64,000 bases of DNA from Streptomyces cavernae (lineage in GTDB: Bacteria > Actinomycetota > Actinomycetes > Streptomycetales > Streptomycetaceae), in NCBI RefSeq assembly GCF_004023625.1, contig NZ_RPDJ01000047.1:1-64000 (forward strand), given 5' to 3'. Below are positions 46,255 through 55,448 of the stretch, piece after piece. The notes beneath the pieces were generated by a model. That model was not told where the DNA came from, made no database searches, and saw only the letters and a list, made by a program, of their open reading frames with translations. Every line of letters starts with the position of its first letter. The first letter of the stretch is position 1. Both the position numbers and the translations under genes were made by a program.

Positions 46255-46281
46255 GACTGGATGACATTCCGTGTTGTGACA
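46255..46281 (-). promoter_or_regulatory. ECF41-type promoter for the hypothetical gene
   Basis: Minus strand: TGTCACA, 16 bp, AGTC, then AAGGATG. It has A instead of G/T in front of GTC. It is divergent to the hydrolase promoter. Confidence 0.65.
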
Positions 46282-46397
46282 CGAGCAGGCCGATTTTGCT
46301 GTGTCTGTCCCCACACACTGTGACGGACACCGTCCCACGGCGGCCCAGGGGCCACACCTTGTCCCTCGCGGTGTTCCCCCGGCCCTCTCCCGGCGTA

Positions 46398-46424
46398 TGT
46401 CACACCTTCAGCAGGTGGCCTGTC
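46398..46424 (+). promoter_or_regulatory. ECF41-type promoter for the alpha/beta hydrolase
   Basis: TGTCACA, 16 bp, TGTC, then ATAAGGGTG; 54 bp before ATG 46479. Confidence 0.8.
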
Positions 46425-46478
46425 ATAAGGGTGAGAGCAGGCATGAAAACCCTTGCCGACCCAAGGAGAGCAGCGATG

Positions 46479-47426
46479 ACCAAGCCCGTTCTTGAGACTG
46501 CGGCTCAGGAGCTCGCGGACGCGACGGCCTATCCGCCGTTCCTGTACGAGCTCGGTCCGGATGGTGCCCGGAAGCTCCTGGACGGCCTGCAGGCAGTGCC
46601 GGTGGAGAAGCCGGACGTGGCGGAGAAATGGATCACGGTGCCCGCCGAGGTGGGCGATGTGAGGGTACGGATCGTCAGGCCCGTCGGTGGTCGAGGCACG
46701 CTGCCGGTCGTCCTCTACGTGCACGGCGGGGGCTGGATCATGGGCGACGCCGACACTCATGACCGTCTGGTGCGCGAGCTGGCCGTCGGGACGAACGCCG
46801 CCGTCGCGTTCGTGGAGTACGACCGTGCGCCGGAGGCCAAGTACCCGGTGGCCATCGAGCAGGCATACGCGACGGCTCGGTGGATCACCGCGAAGGGCGC
46901 CGAGGAAGGCATGGACGCCTCCCGCCTGGCGGTGGCCGGAGACTCCGCCGGCGGCAACATGGCCGCGGCACTGACCCTCATGGCCAAGCAGCGCGGTGAT
47001 GTGACCTTTGCGCACCAGTCGCTGTACTACCCCGTCACGGACGCGGGCCAGAACACCGACAGCTACCGGGAGTTCGCAGACGGCCCCTACCTCACGGCGG
47101 AGGCCATGTCCTGGTTCTGGGACTGCTACACCACTGACTTCGCCCAGCGGGCGGAGATCACCGCCTCGCCGCTGCGGGCGAGCCTGGAGGAACTGCAGGG
47201 GCTGCCGCCCGCGCTCGTCATCGTCGACGACAGCGACGTGCTGCGGGACGAGGGCGAGGCGTACGCCCGCAAGCTGACCCAGGCCGACGTTCCCACCACG
47301 AGCATCCGCATCAACGGCACGCTGCACGACTTCATGATGCTCAATCCCCTCCGCACCACGCAGGCCGCCACTGCCGCGGTGGAGCAGGCCATCCGCGCCC
47401 TGCGCACCGCCCTGCACAGCGACTGA
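46479..47426 (+). CDS. Alpha/beta hydrolase of the hormone-sensitive lipase family
   Basis: 315 residues. It has the oxyanion-hole motif HGGGW, the nucleophile motif GDSAGG, Asp in VIVDDSDVLRDEG and His in NGTLHDFMML, so the catalytic triad is complete. Family IV (HSL-like) esterases cleave short-chain esters; the real substrate is unknown. No signal peptide. Start ATG 46479 (MTKPVLETAAQEL) is chosen for AAGGAGA 7 bp upstream; ATG 46443 is possible but has a weaker site. It is driven by an ECF41-type promoter. Confidence 0.88.
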   Translation, partial: TKPVLETAAQELADATAYPPFLYELGPDGARKLLDGLQAVPVEKPDVAEKWITVPAEVGDVRVRIVRPVGGRGTLPVVLYVHGGGWIMGDADTHDRLVRELAVGTNAAVAFVEYDRAPEAKYPVAIEQAYATARWITAKGAEEGMDASRLAVAGDSAGGNMAAALTLMAKQRGDVTFAHQSLYYPVTDAGQNTDSYREFADGPYLTAEAMSWFWDCYTTDFAQRAEITASPLRASLEELQGLPPALVIVDDSDVLRDEGEAYARKLTQADVPTTSIRINGTLHDFMMLNPLRTTQAATAAVEQAIRALRTALHSD

Positions 47427-47890
47427 GGGCCGGCAGCTCGGCCGCAGCATCCCAAGGATCAGCAGGACCGAAACCCTTCCCATCCCCCCGGTACGTCTGC
47501 GCGCGAATCTCATCGGTGCGGGACAGCGACCAGCCCGTCCTCACCTGTCCAAAGGCCCGCACAGCGACGATGGGCACCGTGAGTGAGCCTGGTTCGCGGA
47601 CGCACGCACGTTCCTGGACAAGCCCGGATCTCCTCCTCGCTTGCCGCCTCGCGCGCCGACCACGGACTGCCTCTCCAACAGCCGCGACAGTGCCCTACCG
47701 CAATCGCCGCCTGCATCGGCCCGGACACGGCTGAAGTCCCTGCCTCGAAAGGTCTCCCATGAAACGTCGTTGGTCTTACCGACGGGTTCGTACTCCTCTC
47801 TCCCTCATGGCCACCGCCACCGTTGCCGCCGGCCGGTCCTGGCCGCGAAACCAGTCCGCGTCGGCGCCGTGGTGAGGAGGGTTGACCATC
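47427..47890. other. Intergenic stretch with a tiny signal-peptide-like ORF
   Basis: No full gene. An ATG at 47759 opens 38 codons (MKRRWSYRRVRTPLSLMATA then TVAAG...), ending at 47875, just before the patatin gene and in the same frame. It reads like the start of a secreted protein that has lost its body, or a leader peptide. The promoter of the patatin operon should lie in this interval, but I cannot point to it. Confidence 0.35.
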
Positions 47891-48955
47891 ATGAGGGTTA
47901 CCTGGCGGGGACCAGTCCCCTGGGCGCGCTTCGGCTTCCGCGGAGGCGACTCGGCGCGCGGACGTGACCATGAGAGGCCTCGAACCGTGACGGGCGGCAA
48001 GGGGACACTTGCCCTGTCATCGAGCCGGCCGCCCGGTGACCACGCATCGGCGGGTCTGCGCGCCCTTCCCCGCCCCGTGGCCGTGGTGGTGGGCGCCGGT
48101 GGTGTGCTGGGAGCGGCGCATGTCGGCGTCGGGTACGCGCTGGAGCAACGCGGGTTCGTCCCGGACATGATCATCGGAACCTCGGTGGGTGCACTCAACG
48201 GGGCGATCGCGGCTGCCCACCCCAACACGGCCGCACCATGGCTGGATCACCTGTGGACGCAGTTGCGTCGCCGTGAGGTGTATCCGCTCGGCTACCTGTC
48301 CACACGGGCCAGCGTTTTCACCGATCGCGGCCTGCGCCGACTGATCGCTCGTGCCGGGCTGCCGTCGCGGATCGAGCAGCTGGCGGTCCCGTTCACCGCC
48401 GTGGCCATGGATCTGGCCACCGGCGCTCCGGTGCTGCTCAACCACGGAGACCTCGAGTCCGCGCTGCTGGCGAGCGCAGCCATTCCCGGGATCCTGCCCC
48501 CGGTGGATCGTGACGGACGGACACTCGTCGACGGCGGGGTGGTCGCCTATGTCCCGGTACTGGCGGCCCACCAGGCTGGGGCGGCCAGCGTGGTGGTGCT
48601 GTCGACCGGGCCGGAGAGCTCACCGTTGCGCCCCACCCATCCGCGCCGACGTGCCAGTGCGATCGCCGGCCGGGCCGGGCTGCTGCTGTTGCGCCATCAG
48701 ATCGAGCGCGACCTCCATGAGGTGTCCCAGCACATACCGACCGTTGTGCTCCCGACTGGCATCGAGACCTGGCCCGCCCCGTGGGACTTCGGCCATTCCC
48801 AGCGGCTGATCAGCACCGCGTCCCGCACGGCGGGGCGCTTTCTCGACGGGCTGCGCATCAGCGGGCCCGGTCTGTACCGGGTCGACGACGCCTCGGCGAC
48901 ATCCGCCAGTCCCGACGTGTCATCGACTTCTTCCCTGTTGGAGGCGGACTTGTGA
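47891..48955 (+). CDS. Patatin-like phospholipase
   Basis: 354 residues. The patatin fold is clear: VVVGAGGVLGAAHVGV (glycine-rich oxyanion loop), nucleophile GTSVG, and DGG with the catalytic Asp (TLVDGGVVAYVP). It would hydrolyse acyl chains of phospholipids or other lipids. The start is taken at ATG 47891 because GGAGG lies 10 bp upstream; the first 60 residues are not conserved-looking, so a later GTG is possible. Its stop overlaps the glycosyltransferase start (GTGA). First gene of a five-gene operon. Confidence 0.82.
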   Translation: MRVTWRGPVPWARFGFRGGDSARGRDHERPRTVTGGKGTLALSSSRPPGDHASAGLRALPRPVAVVVGAGGVLGAAHVGVGYALEQRGFVPDMIIGTSVGALNGAIAAAHPNTAAPWLDHLWTQLRRREVYPLGYLSTRASVFTDRGLRRLIARAGLPSRIEQLAVPFTAVAMDLATGAPVLLNHGDLESALLASAAIPGILPPVDRDGRTLVDGGVVAYVPVLAAHQAGAASVVVLSTGPESSPLRPTHPRRRASAIAGRAGLLLLRHQIERDLHEVSQHIPTVVLPTGIETWPAPWDFGHSQRLISTASRTAGRFLDGLRISGPGLYRVDDASATSASPDVSSTSSLLEADL

Positions 48956-50175
48956 GTACCATCGCGTTCCTCAACATCGGCATGCACGGGCACATCAACC
49001 CGACGCTGCCGGTCGTGGCCGAGTTGGTCCGGCGCGGCCACACCATCACGTACCACAGCTCGCCCGCGTTCCGTGAGGAGATCGAGGTCACCGGTGCGAC
49101 GGTGTACCTCTACCCCGGGGGCGACCAGCCGCTCCCCGACCCGCCGACGCCGGTCACGTGGATGGAGGCGCTCGCGGGCACCACCGTCCGGTGGCTGCCC
49201 GCTGTGCTCACCGACCTCCGCCGTGACCGGCCCGACTTGATCGTCCACGACAGCGCCTGTTTGTGGGGCGCGGTCGCCGCCCGCGAACTCAAGGTTCCGG
49301 CGGCCGCGTCGTTCACCACGTTCGCCTTCAACCGGCATGTCCCCAGCCCCACCCGCGGCTCGTGGGACCTGCTGGCCGCGGCGAGGACTCGGCCCCGCAG
49401 CGTCCGGAGCTACCTGCGGTCTCGTTGGAAGCTGCACCGACACTTCGACACGGGTGGGCTGCCACTGCTCGACTTGGCGAACATCCGCCAGCCCCTCAAC
49501 GTCGTCTACACCTCGCGGGAATTCCAGCCTGCCGTCGAGGACTTCGACCAGTCCTACCGTTTCGTCGGCCCGAGCATCGGCGCCCGACCGGTCGACCTGT
49601 CCTTCCCGGTCGACCGGCTCCAGGACCCGGTGCTGTACGCCTCGCTGGGCACGGTGTTCAACGCCGATCCACGGCTGCTGCGCACTTTCGCCACCGCGCT
49701 CGCCCCGCTGGGCGGCACCGTGGTCGTGTCCACGGGGCAGACCGATCCCGACGCGCTGGGGCCGCTGCCGGCCAATGTGCTCGCCCGCCGCTTCGTGCCG
49801 CAACCGGAGGTGCTGGCCCGTGCGGCGCTGTTCGTCACCCATGGTGGGATGAACAGCGTCAACGAGGCCATGTACGCCGGGGTCCCGATGGTGGTGGTGC
49901 CGCAGGGCGCCGACCAACCGATGGTGGCCCGTCGCGTCGTCGAGCTCGGCGCCGGCCTGTCGATCCGTACCCAGGAGGTCGCCAGGGGCTCCGTGCGTGC
50001 CCTCGCCCGGCGCCTGCTCCACGAGCCCGGGTTCCGGGAGGCCGCGACCACCCTGAAGGCCGCCCAGCACAAGGCGGGTGGATACCGGCGGGCCGCCGAC
50101 GAACTCGAGCGGTACCTGCATGCGGCCGGCTCGGTCCGTCGGCCGGTTCCCGTCGATCCTTCACAGCGAGGCTGA
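48952..50175 (+). CDS. MGT/UGT-type glycosyltransferase (GT1)
   Basis: 407 residues. N-terminal acceptor domain (FLNIGMHGHINPTLPVVAEL then VRRGHTITY) and C-terminal nucleotide-sugar domain with FVTHGGMNSVNEAMYAGVPM and VVVPQGADQP. This is the macrolide/flavonoid glycosyltransferase type that transfers sugar from UDP- or dTDP-sugar to a small lipophilic acceptor. GTG 48952 has GGAGG upstream and overlaps the patatin stop. A UDP-glucose-forming galU gene lies 2 kb downstream. In this operon the acceptor may be a lipid; that is inference. Confidence 0.85.
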   Translation: MSTIAFLNIGMHGHINPTLPVVAELVRRGHTITYHSSPAFREEIEVTGATVYLYPGGDQPLPDPPTPVTWMEALAGTTVRWLPAVLTDLRRDRPDLIVHDSACLWGAVAARELKVPAAASFTTFAFNRHVPSPTRGSWDLLAAARTRPRSVRSYLRSRWKLHRHFDTGGLPLLDLANIRQPLNVVYTSREFQPAVEDFDQSYRFVGPSIGARPVDLSFPVDRLQDPVLYASLGTVFNADPRLLRTFATALAPLGGTVVVSTGQTDPDALGPLPANVLARRFVPQPEVLARAALFVTHGGMNSVNEAMYAGVPMVVVPQGADQPMVARRVVELGAGLSIRTQEVARGSVRALARRLLHEPGFREAATTLKAAQHKAGGYRRAADELERYLHAAGSVRRPVPVDPSQRG

Positions 50176-50178
50176 GTG

Positions 50179-50664
50179 ATGTCACCCGTCGTCGTCCTGC
50201 TGGTGTTCGCCGGGCTGTCGGAGGCCGTCGGGCGCATCCTGCCTCTGGTAGCGCGCCGACACGGCATGTCGCGGACCCTTGTGGCCGGGGCGCTGCTGGC
50301 CGCCGGCCTCTTCGAGGGCGCTGTGTTCGCGCTGTGGCCGCTGACCGCGTGGACCCTGGCAGAGTTCGTGCTGTCCTCTCCGCCGCCCGGGCCCCCGCTG
50401 GTGTGGACACCAAGCCTGGTCGCCCCGCTGGTGCTCTCTGCCGTCCTTGCGTTCCCGTTGCTCGGGCCCCTGCTCCACCTGCTGCTCTTCGTGGGGGTGG
50501 GGGCCGGTCTGGCCGGCCCGCTCGCGGCGGCGACCGGGCTCGGCTGGTGGAGCGCCGCCGGTTACGTGGCCATCGCCGGGGTCGGGCTCGGTGTCCCTGT
50601 CGAGACCGTTCGGCGTCTGGTCGTGTGGATCAGCGCGCCCCGGGCAACGGAGTCGATCGCATGA
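50179..50664 (+). CDS. Small multi-pass membrane protein
   Basis: 161 residues with four or five hydrophobic segments (VVVLLVFAGLSEAVGRIL, LVAGALLAAGLFEGAVFALW, VAPLVLSAVLAFPLLGPLLH, GYVAIAGVGLGVPV). No family recognised. It follows the glycosyltransferase stop by 3 bp and overlaps the next gene by ATGA, so it belongs to the operon. Start ATG 50179 or GTG 50176. Confidence 0.7.
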   Translation: MSPVVVLLVFAGLSEAVGRILPLVARRHGMSRTLVAGALLAAGLFEGAVFALWPLTAWTLAEFVLSSPPPGPPLVWTPSLVAPLVLSAVLAFPLLGPLLHLLLFVGVGAGLAGPLAAATGLGWWSAAGYVAIAGVGLGVPVETVRRLVVWISAPRATESIA

Positions 50665-51599
50665 ACCAATTCCTGCTCTGGGCCATCGCCCTTGGGCCGG
50701 CTCTGCTCGCCGAAGCTCTGCTGGCCCGGCACGAGGTGCTGGTCTACAGCGCCGGCTTGCGTGCTCCTGTCACCCAGCTCCCGGAGGGCATCCCGTATGC
50801 CCGGGGTGCGGCCCCCGACAGTCCCCCGGATGCCTACCTGGTCTACCTGGACGGCATCGGGAAACGCCGCGTCCGCGACACCCGGGACGGCGGCCAGCTG
50901 GTCAAGGCGGTGATCGCCGGAGCGCCGGAGCTGCGGGTGCTGGGTCAGGTGCAGCCCTACTCGCCGCTGGCCGACCCGCTTGCCGATCGGCCGGTGTGGG
51001 CATGGCTGCGCCGTCACGTCGCGCTGCTGCTGTTTCTGCACAACGTCATGCAGGTCTTCGTCGCCGCCGACCACCGGTACCGCCCCCTGTACAACCGGGC
51101 CGTCGGTTCCCAGATCGCCACACAGCTCCGGCTCGCCGGCTACCAAGCCGACAGCGGTATCCCCGTGGTGTTGCTGAGCTACAGCGGCGGCGCGCAGGTC
51201 GCCACCGGCGCGGTTGACGAACTGCATTCCGAGCTGCGCTGCCCCCTCGTGGTGATCACGCTCGGCGGGTTCCACAACGGCGCCAACGACCTCACCCATG
51301 CCGAGCACGTGCATCAACTCACCAGCGCCGGCGACCGGATCGAGCGGCTTGGCGCCTGGATCTTCCCGCAGCGTTGGCGGCTGTTCCGCCGAAGCGGATG
51401 GAACCGCGCCCGCCGCGCCGGGAAGATCACCGTGCATCGGCTCGACCCGGCCACTCACCTGGGGCCGCGCAGCTACATCAGCCCGGAGGGCAAGCTGCCC
51501 GATGGCCGCAGTCACCTCGACCGCACCACCGACACCGTGATCGCCCTCATCCGTGCCCACTGCGGCGCGACCACCGTGACGGACGAACCGTTGCCATGA
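50661..51599 (+). CDS. Hypothetical protein with lipase-like SYSGG motif
   Basis: 312 residues. A hydrophobic N-terminus (LLWAIALGPALLAEALLA) and another segment around residue 120 (HVALLLFLHNVMQVFVA) suggest membrane association. The middle has IPVVLLSYSGGAQVATGAVD, which looks like an alpha/beta-hydrolase nucleophile elbow (G/SxSxG), with later DLTHAEHVHQL as a possible His. I do not recognise a named family. ATG 50661 overlaps the upstream stop, and its own stop overlaps ATG 51596 of the TetR frame. Confidence 0.7.
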   Translation: MNQFLLWAIALGPALLAEALLARHEVLVYSAGLRAPVTQLPEGIPYARGAAPDSPPDAYLVYLDGIGKRRVRDTRDGGQLVKAVIAGAPELRVLGQVQPYSPLADPLADRPVWAWLRRHVALLLFLHNVMQVFVAADHRYRPLYNRAVGSQIATQLRLAGYQADSGIPVVLLSYSGGAQVATGAVDELHSELRCPLVVITLGGFHNGANDLTHAEHVHQLTSAGDRIERLGAWIFPQRWRLFRRSGWNRARRAGKITVHRLDPATHLGPRSYISPEGKLPDGRSHLDRTTDTVIALIRAHCGATTVTDEPLP

Positions 51600-51610
51600 G
51601 GGAGAGTGCA

Positions 51611-52297
51611 ATGAGCAACGGAGCCGGGAGCCCCTGTCCGGACAACGCCGCCGGTCGCCACGGTGCCGCGGCCCGCGGGAGGCGGCCCTCACGGGGTGGC
51701 GGCCGAGGTCCGGGACGGAGCAGCACCAGGGCCCAGATCCTCACGGCTGCGCTCGAACTCTTCGCCGCCAAGGGCTATTCGGGCACCACGATGCGCGGGA
51801 TCGCCCGGCAGGCGCAGGTGGACCCGGCGCTGATCCACCACTTCTTCAAAAGCAAGGAGGGTCTCTTCCAGGACGCCGTTTTCTTCCGGATCGACATGTC
51901 CGCCTTCTTCGGCTTCCGCACGGACGACGAGGCGGAGGCCGGGATGAAGAACCGCGGGGAGTGGGTCGCCCGGACGTTCCTCTCCCTCTGGGAGGACGAG
52001 TCGACCCGCCTCCCGCTGGTCGCCGTCTACCGGACCAGCCTGTCGGACGAGGCGATCGCCAAGGTGTTCCGTGACCGGATCGAGGCAGCCTTCGTGTCGT
52101 GCCTGGGCCGGATCGCCCCCGAGGAGACCGCGCGGACACCGGCGTTCGCGTCCCTGGTGTCCGCGCACCTGGCCGGCATCGTCATGCTGCGCCACGTCCT
52201 CGCGGTGGAGCCGCTGGCCTCACTCGACTTCGAGGAACTGATGGAGTGGCTCGTCCCCGCCGTCGAGGCCCACTTCGACCGGTTACCCCAGGAGTAG
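51611..52297 (+). CDS. TetR-family regulator
   Basis: 228 residues. After a basic, low-complexity lead (about 1-40) comes a TetR HTH: ILTAALELFAAKGYSGTTMR then GIARQAQVDPALIHHFFKSK. The C-terminal part fits ligand-binding domains of the TetR_C_17-like group (TRLPLVAVYRTSLSDEAIAK). Start ATG 51611 has GAGGGAGA upstream; ATG 51596 overlaps the preceding stop. It is the last gene of the patatin operon and probably controls it. It converges with galU with only 4 bp between the stops. Confidence 0.85.
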   Translation: MSNGAGSPCPDNAAGRHGAAARGRRPSRGGGRGPGRSSTRAQILTAALELFAAKGYSGTTMRGIARQAQVDPALIHHFFKSKEGLFQDAVFFRIDMSAFFGFRTDDEAEAGMKNRGEWVARTFLSLWEDESTRLPLVAVYRTSLSDEAIAKVFRDRIEAAFVSCLGRIAPEETARTPAFASLVSAHLAGIVMLRHVLAVEPLASLDFEELMEWLVPAVEAHFDRLPQE

Positions 52298-52301
52298 GCG
52301 G

Positions 52302-53231
52302 TCACGTGTTGGTGTCCGCATCGAGGGCGGCGGCACGGTCGGCGTCGAATTCGGTGACCAGGCCGCGCAGGACGGGGCCGTACTCCGGGTGGGCGAGGGC
52401 GAACGCCATCTGGGCGACCAGGTAGTCGGCAGGATTACCGGTGTCGTACCAGCGGCCACTGATGACCTGCCCGTACACCGCGCGGGTGGACGCGTAGGCG
52501 TTGATGGCGTCGGTCAGGTAGACCTCGCCGGTCCTGTGCTCGTACCACCGGCGGCTCTGCTCGCGCAGTTCGTCGATGATGCCAGGCGTCACGACGTAGC
52601 CGCCGATGGCCGCGTACGACGACGGGGCGGCAGCGGGCTCCGGCTTTTCCACCAGGCCGGTGATGCGGAGTTGGCCGTCGCCGAGATCCTCCTTGACGAT
52701 CGGCACGCCGTAGCGCTGTGAGTCGGTGGGGTCCATCGGCATGAGGGCCAGCACCGGGCAGCCGGTCTGGGCGTAGGCGCGGATCAGCTGCTGGGCACGG
52801 GGGACCTCGGCCACGAAGACGTCGTCGGGCCACAGCACCAGCGCCGGCTCGTCGCCGAAGGTACGGGCGGCGTTCAGCACCGGCGTGCCGTTGCCGTACG
52901 GGCCGTGCTGGTCGAGGTAGGTGATGTGTCCCTGGCGGGCCAGCTCCGCGACCTCCTCCACCGCGTCCGCGTACGCCGTCTTGCCGTCTGCGCGGAGTTG
53001 TTCGACGAGCGCGGGGTTGGGGCGGAAGTGGTCCTGGATGAGGTTCTTGCCGCCGGAAACGACGATGGTGATGTCGGTGATGCCGGAGTCCACCAGCTCG
53101 CGCACGGTGTGTTCGATGACCGGCTTGTCGCCGACCGGGAGCATCTCCTTCGGTGTCGCCTTCGTCAGGGGCAGCAGACGGGAGCCGAGTCCGGCGGCGG
53201 GGATCACGGCCTTGCGAATCGTCGAGGACAT
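52302..53231 (-). CDS. galU: UTP-glucose-1-phosphate uridylyltransferase
   Basis: 309 residues. Makes UDP-glucose from UTP and glucose-1-phosphate. It carries the nucleotide-binding start KAVIPAAGLGSRLLPLTKAT then PKEMLPVGDKP, followed by VLWPDDVF, GYVVTPGIID and GRWYDTGNPADYL, all standard for bacterial GalU. Start ATG 53231 (or ATG 53234) with GAGAG upstream. It could feed the UDP-sugar-dependent glycosyltransferase encoded next door, though it is on the opposite strand and is likely a second copy of the housekeeping gene. Confidence 0.92.
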   Translation of the reverse strand: MSSTIRKAVIPAAGLGSRLLPLTKATPKEMLPVGDKPVIEHTVRELVDSGITDITIVVSGGKNLIQDHFRPNPALVEQLRADGKTAYADAVEEVAELARQGHITYLDQHGPYGNGTPVLNAARTFGDEPALVLWPDDVFVAEVPRAQQLIRAYAQTGCPVLALMPMDPTDSQRYGVPIVKEDLGDGQLRITGLVEKPEPAAAPSSYAAIGGYVVTPGIIDELREQSRRWYEHRTGEVYLTDAINAYASTRAVYGQVISGRWYDTGNPADYLVAQMAFALAHPEYGPVLRGLVTEFDADRAAALDADTNT

Positions 53232-53459
53232 CATGACTCTCTCGGTCGGGCGGCACACCGTACGGGTCGACACGGCTCACCTTGACGCTACCAACACCCA
53301 CCGTTGTCATGCCGTTCGCCGGTTTCCCCGGCCGCCTGGGTATGCGCTGGAACATGGGGGAACCTGGGACCGCCCGCGCCGGGCAGGCGTCCTCCTGGTC
53401 GCCCGAACGGGCATCCAGTTCGACTGATGGAGCCGGCCCGGCGGCAAGCGTATGGCGCC

Positions 53460-53669
53460 TCAGAGTTCGTCGGGGACCGATGCCTTGCTGACGGCCGACG
53501 AATGTGCGGGGAGCTGGTGCAGAGCGTCGGAGATCGCTTCGATCCGCTTGTTGAGGTCCACGATTTCCTGGCGAAGTTCGTTGACGCGCGTCTCCAGCTC
53601 AGTGGCTTCAGTGGTCAGCGCCACGACTGTGGCCGCCGTATCGATTCGGTTCTCAGTGGCTCGGGTCAT
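53460..53669 (-). CDS. Small coiled-coil protein
   Basis: 69 residues, with a heptad pattern over residues 18-52 (TEATELETRVNELRQEIVDL then NKRIEAISDALHQL). ATG 53669 is preceded by AGAAGGA at good spacing. No family recognised; it could be a small oligomerising regulator or gas-vesicle/Lsr2-type accessory protein, without direct evidence. It stands alone between galU and the YceI gene. Confidence 0.6.
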   Translation of the reverse strand: MTRATENRIDTAATVVALTTEATELETRVNELRQEIVDLNKRIEAISDALHQLPAHSSAVSKASVPDEL

Positions 53670-53753
53670 CGTTGTCCTTCTGCGGACGGAGCACGGAGGG
53701 GGGCCGGCAGGGGGCCCCTCCTTGAGTCAGGTATTTGATGCGTCGACAGGCGC

Positions 53754-54359
53754 CTACAGCCCTTGGGAAGCTTCTGCCTCGTCCAGCTGTACGGCAGAGA
53801 TGTCGAGAGTCAGCTTCACCTTGTCGCTGATCAGGACCCCACCTGTTGCCAGTGGCGAGTTCCAGTCAACTCCCCAGTAAGAGCGCTTCAGAGTGGCTGT
53901 CCCCTCGAAGCCGACACGGTTGTGCCCGTTGGTGTCCCGGCTTGCCCCACCGAACTCGAGGTCGATGTGAATGGGCAGTTCGACGTCCTTGATCCGAAGG
54001 TAACCGGTCATGGTGAAGCGGTCGCCACCGGCATCGGCGACCTTGGTGGAACGGAAGCTCATGAGAGGGAACGTCGCCGAGTCGAGGAAGTCGGGGCCGG
54101 TGACATGGGCGTCCCGCTCCGGAATGCCCGTGTCCAGACTGCTGGTCTGGACACTGACATGGGCCTCGGACCGGGCGGGATGGGACCCGTCGAGCTTGAG
54201 CAGCCCTTCGAAGGCGGTGAATTTTCCGTGCACGTTGGTGATCATGGCATGGCGGACGGAAAAACCGATCGCGCTATGGGCCGGGTCAATGGTGTAGACG
54301 CCAGTCAGCCCTGTATAGCGGGCGGTATTCAGAACAGTGATTTCCTTGTGGTTGAACAT
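53754..54359 (-). CDS. YceI-family lipid-binding protein
   Basis: 201 residues with the YceI lipocalin-like pattern: YTIDPAHSAIGFSVRHAMIT then NVHGKFTAFEGLL, LRIKDVELPIHIDLEF and LKRSYWGVDW near the end. Proteins of this family bind isoprenoids or other amphiphiles, often under stress. No signal peptide, as usual for actinobacterial members, so it is cytoplasmic. Start ATG 54359 has GGAGGGA. I find no TGTCACA-type site in front of it. Confidence 0.9.
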   Translation of the reverse strand: MFNHKEITVLNTARYTGLTGVYTIDPAHSAIGFSVRHAMITNVHGKFTAFEGLLKLDGSHPARSEAHVSVQTSSLDTGIPERDAHVTGPDFLDSATFPLMSFRSTKVADAGGDRFTMTGYLRIKDVELPIHIDLEFGGASRDTNGHNRVGFEGTATLKRSYWGVDWNSPLATGGVLISDKVKLTLDISAVQLDEAEASQGL

Positions 54360-54613
54360 GGCGGGCGTTCCCTCCTGCTGGGATTTCGGACAGGGATGCA
54401 TTCCGGCACACTGCGGCCGTGCAGTCGAATTGAGGGCCGCGTCTCGAGTGAAATGCCGCCGGTCGTGAGTGCCGATACCTGGAGCCGCGAGAGGTGAACC
54501 GAAAACGGCTTGTTCCGCGAAAGGCCAACGCAGTGTCTGTGCATGTGGTGGAGCGACTCTGCGGCCGGACTGCGGGGGTGGCCCCTGCCGGCAGGCAGGG
54601 GCCACGGCAGGAC

Positions 54614-55360
54614 CTACTGCTGCTGCGCGAGCCAGTCGGCGAACCGGGTTCCGGCGATGTGCGCGCCCGGACCCGGCAGCAGCGTGGTCTCGTTCACCTG
54701 GGCGCCGGAGTACGGGGCGTGCGGGTCCGTGACGACCGTGCGGGGGTCGTTCTTGGCAGCGAGTCCCTTGCGGATGAGCTCGTCGAGCTGGAACACGTCG
54801 GGGCCCGCGACCTCCACCACGCCGTTGACCGGGGGGCCTACCGCGGTGCGGCCGACAGCCGCGGCCACGTCGTCGGAGTAGATGGGCTGGATCTTGACGG
54901 GGGCCAGACGCACGGTGTCGCCAACGGTCGACATCTCCGCGATCCCCTTCATGAACTCGAAGAACTGGGTCGCGTGGACGATGGAGTAGGGGATGCCGGA
55001 CTCCTTGATCAGCTCTTCCTGGGCCTGCTTGGCGCGGAAGTACCCGCTCTCCTGGAGCCGGTCCGTACCGACCACGGACAGCGCCACGTGGTGCGTCACT
55101 CCGGCGTCGGCCTCCGCCTTCACGAGGTTGGTCGTGGAGGTGCGGAAGAACTCCATGGCGGCCTGGTCCTCGAAGGAAGGCGAGTTGGAAACGTCGACCA
55201 CGACCGACGCGCCCTCCAGGACCTCGGCCAGGCCCTCGCCCGTCAGAGTGTTGACGCCGGTGTTGGGCGCGGCCGCGACCGCCTCGTGCCCGTGCTGATT
55301 GAGTTTGCTGACCAGCTTCGAGCCGATGAGCCCGGTTCCACCGATGACTACGACCTTCAT
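54614..55360 (-). CDS. NmrA-like NAD(P)-binding reductase (atypical SDR) 1
   Basis: 248 residues. Nucleotide-binding VVIGGTGLIGSKLVSKL at the start, then VVDVSNSPSFEDQAAMEF and YFRAKQAQEELIKESGIPYS, typical of NmrA/atypical SDR5 proteins without the YxxxK dyad in its classical place. It acts as a redox sensor or as a reductase. ATG 55360 has AGAGGA upstream. It has an ECF41-type promoter and a paralogue at 62956-63714 with one too. Epimerase/reductase genes of this kind are, as I recall, the typical neighbours of ECF41 sigma factors. Confidence 0.88.
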   Translation of the reverse strand: MKVVVIGGTGLIGSKLVSKLNQHGHEAVAAAPNTGVNTLTGEGLAEVLEGASVVVDVSNSPSFEDQAAMEFFRTSTTNLVKAEADAGVTHHVALSVVGTDRLQESGYFRAKQAQEELIKESGIPYSIVHATQFFEFMKGIAEMSTVGDTVRLAPVKIQPIYSDDVAAAVGRTAVGPPVNGVVEVAGPDVFQLDELIRKGLAAKNDPRTVVTDPHAPYSGAQVNETTLLPGPGAHIAGTRFADWLAQQQ

Positions 55361-55448
55361 AACGGATTCCTCTCGCAAGTGTTCATGGTGCGGCGCGTAT
55401 CCTGCGATGATCTGTCCACCGGCACCGAATTCGGTCTGCACTAGAAGA

